Below, piece by piece: positions 6,656 to 13,099 of a stretch of 15,694 nt of DNA. The stretch comes from an uncultured Kiritimatiellota bacterium (lineage in GTDB: Bacteria > Verrucomicrobiota > Kiritimatiellia > RFP12 > UBA1067). The stretch covers positions 1 through 15,694 of the forward strand of contig CAKULR010000015.1 in the NCBI GenBank assembly GCA_934667295.1, written 5' to 3'. The stretch's first letter is position 1, and every line of letters starts with the position of its first letter. The notes under the pieces are model-generated. The model was given only the letters and a program-made list of their open reading frames with translations. It did not search any database and was not told the DNA's origin. The position numbers and the translations under genes were made by a program.

Positions 6656-7915
6656 TCAGGTCTCCAAAAGCCATTCTGCCAGGGGAAGGACTTCGATTGT
6701 CCGTCCATTCGCCAGCTTCACGACGTCCCTCTGTTCTCGCGTCACGATGATCCTGCGCGTGAGCGGAACGTGTGCGTCCAGTTTCTCAAGGGCCCGGATC
6801 TCCCGTCTGGCCGTATCCGCCTCCGACATCGACCAGCACGCCTGTACGGCAAGCCCGGCGCACGGGACATAGAAGTCGACCTCGACATGATGCCGGTAGA
6901 AGCGGAGTCCTGCGCCGTAGCGGCGATGCAAGGCCACGGCGCAGGCGTTCTCCAGGAGCGCATTGTCCGGGTTCGCCAGGAAGATGTTCAGGAGCCCGTT
7001 ATCGACGAAGTAGTGTTTCTTCACCGACTCGCGTTCGGCAAACTTCGCCGCGTGGTTCGGAACCGAGAAGATCAGGCACGACTCGCGCATGAAGCGCACG
7101 TAGTCCTGGACGCTGGCCGTCGTCGTTGAGACTCCCGCCGCCTTGACGAGATTGGCGATCCGGTTGTAGGCAGCGGGCTGTCCGACGCTTTCGGCCAGCT
7201 TGTGGACAACCAGGCGAAGGGCCTCCTCGTTCTTGATGCCGTTTCGGACAACCATGTCGCTGAAGAAGATCCGTCCGTAAAGGCCGTTCAGCCACGCGCG
7301 CCGGTTCGCATACTCCAGGACTTCCGGGAAACCTCCGTCCCGCAGATAGGATTCGCAGAGGCGCGCGACAGCCCCCGCTTCGTGTCCATATCTCCAGTTC
7401 CTGCCAAGGTTGACGCCATTCGCCCGCAGGAACTCGGCAAACGAATACGGAAGGACTTCCTTCGTCAGATACCGTTCACCGAGCGTCGTCGCAATCTCCC
7501 GGCTGAGCATCGTGGCGTTTGATCCCGTGATGAACACCTGGTACTTCTCGTTGGCCAGCCGCCGTGCAAAGTGCTCCCAGCCCTCGATGTTCTGGATTTC
7601 GTCGAAGAAGAAGATCGGCGTGCGATCGAAAAGCGACCGATAGGCCGTCAGGATATCCCCCAGTGAACTCGTTTTCAGACCGATCAACCGTTCGTCGTCA
7701 AAGTTGACATAGCACATCTCCTCGACGGAATGGCCGTCCGCCACCAGCTGCCGCGCACGCTGGTAGAGAAGGTAGGATTTCCCGGCATGGCGCACGCCGA
7801 CCATCACGTACTTGCCGTTTGGCTCAAACGCGAAGTCGCGCGTAATCAATTCAACCGTTCCGAGGAACTGCTGATACTCGACAATGATTTTCTTCAGGGT
7901 TTCCAACTCGACCAT
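6656..7915 (-). CDS. AAA-family ATP-binding protein with DUF4143 domain
   Basis: This 419-residue protein starts at ATG 7915 on the minus strand, with AGGA eight bases upstream. The N-terminal AAA domain has Walker A GVRHAGKS (residues 40-47), Walker B IFFFDEIQ (Asp105-Glu106) and the sensor-like strand VFITGSNA. The C-terminal half is the DUF4143 domain: a winged-helix-like middle part (AYNRIANLVKAAGVSTTTASVQDYVRFM) and a nuclease-fold-like end (FYRHHVEVDFYVP... GLAVQACWS). The usual basic residue of the E-V-K strand appears as Gln here, so nuclease activity is doubtful. Proteins of this kind are common, often in many copies in anaerobic and gut bacteria, and their role is unsettled. It stands alone, opposite to its neighbours, with a promoter overlapping an inverted repeat that suggests tight repression. 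Confidence 0.88.
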   Translation of the reverse strand: MVELETLKKIIVEYQQFLGTVELITRDFAFEPNGKYVMVGVRHAGKSYLLYQRARQLVADGHSVEEMCYVNFDDERLIGLKTSSLGDILTAYRSLFDRTPIFFFDEIQNIEGWEHFARRLANEKYQVFITGSNATMLSREIATTLGERYLTKEVLPYSFAEFLRANGVNLGRNWRYGHEAGAVARLCESYLRDGGFPEVLEYANRRAWLNGLYGRIFFSDMVVRNGIKNEEALRLVVHKLAESVGQPAAYNRIANLVKAAGVSTTTASVQDYVRFMRESCLIFSVPNHAAKFAERESVKKHYFVDNGLLNIFLANPDNALLENACAVALHRRYGAGLRFYRHHVEVDFYVPCAGLAVQACWSMSEADTARREIRALEKLDAHVPLTRRIIVTREQRDVVKLANGRTIEVLPLAEWLLET

Positions 7916-7919
7916 AAAC

Positions 7920-8090
7920 TCAGTCCTGTTTACCGTCAGCGAATGAAATTGTATCAGATTTATTTACTGTCGGTAAACATAGATTCGCGGGAGCTTCTGG
8001 CGAAAAGCGTTGCGAGAGGTACTGAATGCCGACCATCTCGTCCAGAACCCGCGCAACGTCAGGATCATCCGAGCAGATAAATGACTTCAT
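7920..8090 (-). CDS. Possible small ORF or gene remnant upstream of the ATPase
   Basis: On the minus strand an ATG at 8090 opens 56 codons ending at TGA 7920-7922, four bases before the ATPase start. An AGG lies six bases upstream of the start. The first ~37 residues (MKSFICSDDPDVARVLDEMV, then GIQYLSQRFSPEAPANL) have plausible composition and codon use. The last ~19 are encoded by the inverted-repeat and promoter DNA and look non-coding. It could be a leader peptide, a decayed gene end, or chance. The promoter described at 7948-7977 would lie inside it, so both cannot be the sole explanation. Confidence 0.2.
   Translation of the reverse strand: MKSFICSDDPDVARVLDEMVGIQYLSQRFSPEAPANLCLPTVNKSDTISFADGKQD
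7927..7979. promoter_or_regulatory. Inverted-repeat operator at the ATPase promoter
   Basis: TGTTTACCG (7927-7935) and CGGTAAACA (7971-7979) are perfect 9-bp inverted repeats; with one mismatch they extend to 13 bp. The right arm is also a palindrome by itself: TTTAC-N5-GTAAA (7963-7977). The arms lie on either side of the -10 element: one covers the -35, the other falls just after the predicted transcription start. That geometry fits a repressor or autoregulator acting by occlusion or looping. No regulator gene is adjacent, so self-regulation by the ATPase is possible but unproven. Confidence 0.5.
7948..7977 (-). promoter_or_regulatory. Predicted promoter of the AAA/DUF4143 gene
   Basis: On the minus strand TTTACC (7977-7972) and an extended -10, TGA-TACAAT (TACAAT at 7953-7948), are spaced 18 bases apart. 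Transcription would begin near 7941, giving a leader of about 25 bases that contains the second arm of the inverted repeat and the ribosome site. Confidence 0.5.
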
Positions 8091-8114
8091 TCGTACCTGT
8101 AGAATGACTCTATT

Positions 8115-8141
8115 CCGGCGCGCAGGAGCGCATCCCTCCCA
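8115..8141 (-). repeat. REP-like repeat, second close copy
   Basis: Read on the minus strand this is TGGGAGGG-AT-GCGCTCCTGCGCG-CCGG. It matches the 6575-6601 copy at about 23 of 27 positions, including the identical 13-base core GCGCTCCTGCGCG, but lies in the opposite orientation. It sits in the divergent intergenic region directly upstream of the promoter at 8155. Confidence 0.6.
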
Positions 8142-8154
8142 GTACGTCTGATTT

Positions 8155-8163
8155 TGGTATAAT
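8155..8163 (+). promoter_or_regulatory. Extended -10 promoter for the GH99-like gene
   Basis: TGG-TATAAT is a perfect extended -10 (TATAAT at 8158-8163). No good -35 is found, which extended -10 promoters tolerate; the region where it would lie is the head of the REP-like copy. The leader to the start codon is about 85 bases and includes CCGCCG (8167-8172) and CGGCGG (8210-8215), which could pair. Confidence 0.5.
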
Positions 8164-8255
8164 GGGCCGCCGTGCAGGATCCTTTCGTTGATGGCGAGGG
8201 GTTTCCCTTCGGCGGAACGAGATGACGCGCATACAATGTGAAAGGGATGAATGAA

Positions 8256-10052
8256 ATGAACGTACCATCAAGAAGTGTCGTGGCAGGAAAGGCCTGTGCC
8301 GTGGCATTGGCCCAGGTTGCCCTTGTCGGGCTCTCCCACGGGAGCGCCGTTGAGAGGGCCAACCTCGCCAACCTGTGCGGGCGCGACCACCTGGGGCGCG
8401 AACTCGTCTCGTTCGAGGAGGCCGGTCCCGAACGCGGACGGCAGGTCGGCCTCTTCTACTACCTCTGGCACGGCCAGCACGGCACGCAGGGGCCGTATGA
8501 CATCTCAAAGATGGAGCGCGAGGATCCGAACGTGATGGACAAGCCGGACTCGCCGCTGTGGCCCGATCCCGCGCACGCGCCGCTCCTCCACTGGGGCGAG
8601 CCCCTGTTCGGCTACTACCAGTCGACGGATCCGTGGGTCTTGCGGCGGCACGTGCAGATGTTCATCGACGCGGGCATCGACGTCCTCTACTTTGACACGA
8701 CGAACGGCTATCACTACCGGGATACGACGGAACAACTTTTCCCCATTCTGCAGGAACTCCACAATCGGGGTTTCCGCGCCCCGAAGTTCTGCTACTACAT
8801 GGCGCCGGCGCGCCGTGGCTGCGGCACGTCGAACGTGCTGGACGTCTGGGACAACTACTACGCGAAGGGGCGCTATTCCGACCTCTACTTCAAGTGGAAC
8901 GGCAAGCCCGTCCTGATCGCCCATCCCGACCGTCCGTACCGCCAGGAGATTCTCGACTTCTTTACATGGAGGCGTCCGACGTGGTGCTGCCCGAACGAGC
9001 CGGACACGTGGTACTGGGCGGGGATGCCGGCGCCGAACGTCGCCCGCGACGTGTCGGGACGGCCGGAAATGCTGGCCCTTACGGTCGGGTCGCCGCACAT
9101 CGCGCTGGACGCGCCGAAGGATTCCGGGTGGACGCCCGGCGTGGGGGCGGGCAGCGGCGAAGGCCATTGGGGTGCGCCGATCCAGGGACGCAGCTGGCAC
9201 GACGGTCGCCGCGACACCCGTCCGAACGCGACGCACTACGGCTTCTTCTTCCAGGGCCAGATCGACTGGGCGCTGGACGCGAAGCGGAATGACGTGCCGC
9301 TCGCCTTCGTCTGCCAGTGGAACGAATGGCTTGTGCCGTTCCTGACGAAGAAGACGAACACGCTCTACAACCTGCGGCATTGGATCAACCTCCAGGACGA
9401 GTACAACGAGGAGTTCTCGCGCGACATCGAGCCGATGAAGGGCGGCTACCGGGACGCCTACTATTTCCAGCTGATGAACTTCGTGCGGCGCTTCAAGGGA
9501 CTGCCGCCCCCGGCGCGGGCGCGGGCCTTCGCCGACGCGCGCGGCGCGGACGATGCGCGCTGGGACGCCGTTTCGCCCGTCTACGAGGAGATCACGGGCG
9601 ATGCACAGCCGCGCAACCATCCGGGCTACGACGCCTGCGGCACCTACGTGAACGACACGGTCGTCAACGAGTTTGCCGCGCTGCGCGTCGCCGTCGGCGC
9701 GGATGGCGTCATCCGTTTCCTCGCCGAGACGTCCCAGCCTGTCCGCCTTGTGGACGAAAAGAGCATGAACCTGTTCGTCCGCGTTCCTTCGTGCAAGCCG
9801 GACGCGATGGGCTACACGCATCGGTTCACGCCCCGGTCTTCCGCGTTTGACAGCCGGGGCAATCGGTTCGTCTATGCCGTCCCCGCGTCGGCGCTCGGCG
9901 TGGACGTTGCGAAGGCGTTCAGCCTGGAGTTCAAGTGGTCGGACAACCGGCAGGCGGACGATCCGATGGACTTCTACGTCCACGGCGACGCCGCGCCGCG
10001 CGGCCGCCTGAACTGGCGGTTTGACTTTGTTCCGCACGTCGAGCCGTTGTGA
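8256..10052 (+). CDS. Secreted GH99-like glycoside hydrolase family protein
   Basis: Starting at ATG 8256, with GGG nine bases upstream, the protein has 598 residues; ATG 8247 and GTG 8238 are in-frame alternatives with worse ribosome sites. The N-terminus (VAGKACAVALAQVALVGLSHGSA) looks like a weak signal peptide. The body starts with QVGLFYYLWHG and FGYYQSTDPWVLRRHVQMFIDAGIDVLYFDTTNG, a pattern typical of GH99- and GH71-like (beta/alpha)8 proteins in planctomycetes and verrucomicrobia. The strand FVCQWNEWLVPF (Glu at residue 357) resembles the GH99 NEWxEG segment, but the second Glu is not present. The last ~110 residues look like a beta-sandwich appendage. Probable role: acting on an extracellular alpha-mannan-like or other glycan. 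Substrate and activity are unproven; a non-catalytic binder is possible. Confidence 0.75.
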   Translation: MNVPSRSVVAGKACAVALAQVALVGLSHGSAVERANLANLCGRDHLGRELVSFEEAGPERGRQVGLFYYLWHGQHGTQGPYDISKMEREDPNVMDKPDSPLWPDPAHAPLLHWGEPLFGYYQSTDPWVLRRHVQMFIDAGIDVLYFDTTNGYHYRDTTEQLFPILQELHNRGFRAPKFCYYMAPARRGCGTSNVLDVWDNYYAKGRYSDLYFKWNGKPVLIAHPDRPYRQEILDFFTWRRPTWCCPNEPDTWYWAGMPAPNVARDVSGRPEMLALTVGSPHIALDAPKDSGWTPGVGAGSGEGHWGAPIQGRSWHDGRRDTRPNATHYGFFFQGQIDWALDAKRNDVPLAFVCQWNEWLVPFLTKKTNTLYNLRHWINLQDEYNEEFSRDIEPMKGGYRDAYYFQLMNFVRRFKGLPPPARARAFADARGADDARWDAVSPVYEEITGDAQPRNHPGYDACGTYVNDTVVNEFAALRVAVGADGVIRFLAETSQPVRLVDEKSMNLFVRVPSCKPDAMGYTHRFTPRSSAFDSRGNRFVYAVPASALGVDVAKAFSLEFKWSDNRQADDPMDFYVHGDAAPRGRLNWRFDFVPHVEPL

Positions 10053-10057
10053 TTCAC

Positions 10058-10099
10058 GTTGCGTGAAGTAGACGAACATTGTTGCGCGAAATAGACGAA
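10058..10099 (+). promoter_or_regulatory. Two 19-bp direct repeats upstream of the beta-helix gene promoter
   Basis: GTTGCGTGAAGTAGACGAA (10058-10076) and GTTGCGCGAAATAGACGAA (10081-10099) agree at 17 of 19 positions. They are spaced 23 bases start to start, about two helical turns. The second ends five bases before the -35 element at 10105, a normal place for an activator binding in tandem. The unit begins six bases after the preceding stop codon. The regulator is not in the window. Confidence 0.6.
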
Positions 10100-10104
10100 A
10101 TGGC

Positions 10105-10134
10105 TTGACGTGTGGAGAAGGGCCGTGCTAGAAT
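10105..10134 (+). promoter_or_regulatory. Sigma70-type promoter for the beta-helix and glycosidase genes
   Basis: TTGACG (10105-10110) and TAGAAT (10129-10134) are spaced 18 bases apart. The predicted transcript starts near 10141, about 34 bases before ATG 10175. This rules out the upstream in-frame GTG at 10112 as a start codon. Confidence 0.6.
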
Positions 10135-10174
10135 CAACCTCGTCTTGAAAACGAAGAGTTCAGAGAGGTTGATC

Positions 10175-13084
10175 ATGAGCGTAAAGTCCCGTTTCCAGGC
10201 GTGCGTGGGCGTGGCGGTTGCGTTGGTGGGCGCGCGGCTTCCGGCGGCCACGCGGGTCGTCGACAAGCTCCACGGTCCGTACTACACGATCCAGGAGGCC
10301 GTTGAGGCGGCGGAGGCGGGCGACACCGTCTTCATCCGAAACGGGATCCATGACGCGGGTGGCGCGCTGGACGGTTTCTCGACGCCGATGTCGAACCGTG
10401 TCTACCTCGCGAAGTCCCTCACGCTTGTCGGTGAATCGCGGGACGGGACGATCGTCAAGGGCGCGCACGCGACGGAAGATATTGACGATAAGGGCCTCGG
10501 CTGTGGCGCGAACGCCGTCCGCTGTCTCGGCATCAACGCGGACAACGTCGTCGTCTCGAACCTCACGCTCACGGGCGGCGCGACGCGCAGCACGACCGCC
10601 GGGAACGACAAGGAGGAGAACAACGGCGGGGGCGTCTACGTGGCGAACGGAAGGACGGGCGTCGTCCTGGTGGACTGCATCGTCTCCAATAACGTCGCCC
10701 GGCGCGCGGGCGCGCTGCGCTACGGCAACGACGGCGCGGCCAACCACGGGAACTGCCTGCTTGTGCGCACATGGGTGCATGACAACAGGGCGGTCGAGCG
10801 TGACCCCGCCGTACGGGGTTGCCTTGCCGCGTATTGCCTCTTCACGCGCCACTACAGCAACACGACGATGACCTATGCGGCGACGTTCGTGAACTGCACG
10901 TTCGCGGACGGCTTCGGACGCAACCACAGCGACACGGCGAACGTGCGCGGCTACAACTGCCTCTTCGCCGACACGTGGTTCAAGGACGATGGCAAGGCCC
11001 AATGGTTCAACTGCGCGTTCAACAAGCAGGACGCCACCACGACCTCGACGACGAACGCGGCCTGTGTCTTCAATCCCGGCTACGACCTCTTCATGGCGCC
11101 GCCGCTCGTCGACTACCGCCTCCACGACGGTGCGACGGCCGTCATCGGGAAGGGGAATGCCGCCTATCTGGAGCTGGTCCCCGAGGCGTACCGCGCGACG
11201 GACTTCTACGGACATGCGGTGGACACGGCCTCCGTGAGCCTCGGCTGCGCGCAGGAGGTCGTCACGCCGACGGGTGGCACGATCACCTTTGCGGGGAAGG
11301 GCGGCATGACGCTCGCGGAGAACGCTGTTGGCAGTTCCGGCACGCAGCTCGACTGCGGACTTTACTTCTTCAACGGCTTTGCGCTTGCCGCGTCGAAGCG
11401 GCTGGGCTACATCCGCACGATGGAAGGTCGCACGGTCGTCACGGTCACGCACGATGCGTCCGTCGCGACGGACACGGCGCGGCGGAAGGGACTCCATTCG
11501 TTCACGGCCTCGGGCGCGGACACGATGCGCCGCTATGCGAATGCGGACGGGACGTTTGTTTTCGTGGCGCCGTCCGCCGGGAAGACGCTCGCGCTCGCGC
11601 CGAACTTCAACGCGACCTTCCTCCACGTGGCCCGCGCCGCTACCGCCGCCGAGCCGGACGGAACGGAGGCGGCGCCGTATGCGAGCCTCCAGGCGGCGCT
11701 GGAGGCCGTGCCGTCGGGCGCGTTTGCGACCGTGTACGTGAAGGCGGGCGTCTACGACAACGGGACGATGACGCAGACGAAGCGGTTCGGCAACATCGCC
11801 ACCACGGCGTACACGCACAAGGCACGCGCCGTCGTGCCGGAGAACGTGTCGGTCGTCGGCGCGGGGGCGGAGACGACCTTCATCGTCGGTGCGGACGATC
11901 CGTCGGCGGAGGCGGCGGACACGGGGTGCGGACCGGAGGCCGTCCGCTGCGCCACGCTCGCGCAGGGCGCGCGCCTCACGGGCTTCACGCTGACGGGCGG
12001 GCGCACGGACGTGGGGACGGACGCGGTCAACAACGGCGACGACTTCCACGGCGGCGGCGTGTTCGCCCAGTACGGGACGAAGGCGAACCTCGCCCTCGTG
12101 ACCGACTGCGTGATCTCGAACTGCGTCGCGCGGCGCGGCGGCGGGGCCTTCTTCGGCATCTACCACCGGGTCCGCTTCCTCGACAACAGCATCATCCGGG
12201 GCGGCAACGGACCGGCCGTGCGCGGCGACGGCAACGGGAACTGCTTCCGCGTGAACTGCCTGATCGACCGGAACGAGGGCTACGCGACGGTCTACTACCC
12301 CGAACTCGTGAACTGCACGCTCGGCGCGGACAACACGCAGGGTGGGAACAAAAACGGCATGAGCCTGATCCGCGATGCCGGGGACGTCCGCAACTGCCTG
12401 ATCCTCGGCGCGAAAAGCGCGTCCGGGCAGACGAACGCGCTGGGTGTCGTCACGCACACGAAGTTCTACAACTGCGTCTTCTCGCCGGAGACGAAGGCCT
12501 ATCTGGACCAGGCGTCCAGCAAGACCTACGTGGACACGAGCAACACCGCCACGGCCGACCTCGCGGTGGACGACGGTCTCGTGCCGGTCGTCGGCGCGAA
12601 CGCGGCCGTCGATGCGGCGGATGCCGCGTCCTACGAGGCGGAGGCGTGCGGCGAGACGGATGTCTACGGGAATCCGCGTCGGGTGAACGGCTGCCGGCTG
12701 GACGTCGGCGCGGCGGAGGCCGACTGGAAGGCGGCCTATTCGGCGAAGCTGGGACGCTACGTCACGGTGACGGCGGCGGATCCCGAGGTGGAACTGGTCG
12801 CGGACGGCGTTTCGCTTCCGGCGGGGGCGTCGCTTGCGGCGACGTTCGGGCTCGCGGGCCGCGCGAACAACTCGTACGTCCTGAAGGCGGCGGTGGCGGG
12901 TAAATCCTGTGCGGTGGCGCGGGACGGCGAACCGGCCGCCGCGCTGAAGGCGGGTGTGAGCGAGACGTGGTACAAGGTCGGTGCGACGGGCCTTTCGGAG
13001 TTCGCCTTCACGTCCGATGCGCTCGGGGCGACGCTGCTTTCGTCCCTCCAGCCGGGCGCGGGGTCGCTCTTCATCCTGCGGTAG
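10175..13084 (+). CDS. Secreted protein with two tandem right-handed beta-helix modules
   Basis: Starting at ATG 10175 (AGAGAGG site six bases upstream) gives 969 residues. Residues 1-25 form a signal peptide (basic MSVKSR, then VGVAVALVGARLPAA). Each of two modules begins with the form 'YYTIQEAVEAAEAGDTVFIRNGIH' or 'YASLQAALEAVPSGAFATVYVKAGVY', followed by strand repeats (VSNLTLTGG, NGGGVYV, VDCIVSNNVARRAGAL), as in Pectate_lyase_3 or PbH1-type helices. Matching landmarks, VRC (Cys117/Cys592) and the GGG turn (150/625), are 475 residues apart, showing an internal duplication. Modules end in D.YG.....LGC or D.YGNPRR.NGC..DVGAAE. About 120 C-terminal residues look like a beta-rich appendage. 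No lyase catalytic residues are clearly recognisable, so it may bind or cleave polysaccharide. The next gene is 15 bases away. Confidence 0.82.
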   Translation: MSVKSRFQACVGVAVALVGARLPAATRVVDKLHGPYYTIQEAVEAAEAGDTVFIRNGIHDAGGALDGFSTPMSNRVYLAKSLTLVGESRDGTIVKGAHATEDIDDKGLGCGANAVRCLGINADNVVVSNLTLTGGATRSTTAGNDKEENNGGGVYVANGRTGVVLVDCIVSNNVARRAGALRYGNDGAANHGNCLLVRTWVHDNRAVERDPAVRGCLAAYCLFTRHYSNTTMTYAATFVNCTFADGFGRNHSDTANVRGYNCLFADTWFKDDGKAQWFNCAFNKQDATTTSTTNAACVFNPGYDLFMAPPLVDYRLHDGATAVIGKGNAAYLELVPEAYRATDFYGHAVDTASVSLGCAQEVVTPTGGTITFAGKGGMTLAENAVGSSGTQLDCGLYFFNGFALAASKRLGYIRTMEGRTVVTVTHDASVATDTARRKGLHSFTASGADTMRRYANADGTFVFVAPSAGKTLALAPNFNATFLHVARAATAAEPDGTEAAPYASLQAALEAVPSGAFATVYVKAGVYDNGTMTQTKRFGNIATTAYTHKARAVVPENVSVVGAGAETTFIVGADDPSAEAADTGCGPEAVRCATLAQGARLTGFTLTGGRTDVGTDAVNNGDDFHGGGVFAQYGTKANLALVTDCVISNCVARRGGGAFFGIYHRVRFLDNSIIRGGNGPAVRGDGNGNCFRVNCLIDRNEGYATVYYPELVNCTLGADNTQGGNKNGMSLIRDAGDVRNCLILGAKSASGQTNALGVVTHTKFYNCVFSPETKAYLDQASSKTYVDTSNTATADLAVDDGLVPVVGANAAVDAADAASYEAEACGETDVYGNPRRVNGCRLDVGAAEADWKAAYSAKLGRYVTVTAADPEVELVADGVSLPAGASLAATFGLAGRANNSYVLKAAVAGKSCAVARDGEPAAALKAGVSETWYKVGATGLSEFAFTSDALGATLLSSLQPGAGSLFILR

Positions 13085-13099
13085 ATGCGGGGAGGGAAG

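Noticed and set aside
8087..8371. 94-codon minus-strand frame overlapping the GH99-like gene start
   Set aside because: It runs through the GH99-like start, the promoter and the REP-like copy; its sequence is an antisense shadow.
10112..10174. Earlier GTG start for the beta-helix protein
   Set aside because: It lies between the -35 and -10 elements of the promoter and would destroy the signal peptide layout; ATG 10175 has a good ribosome site.
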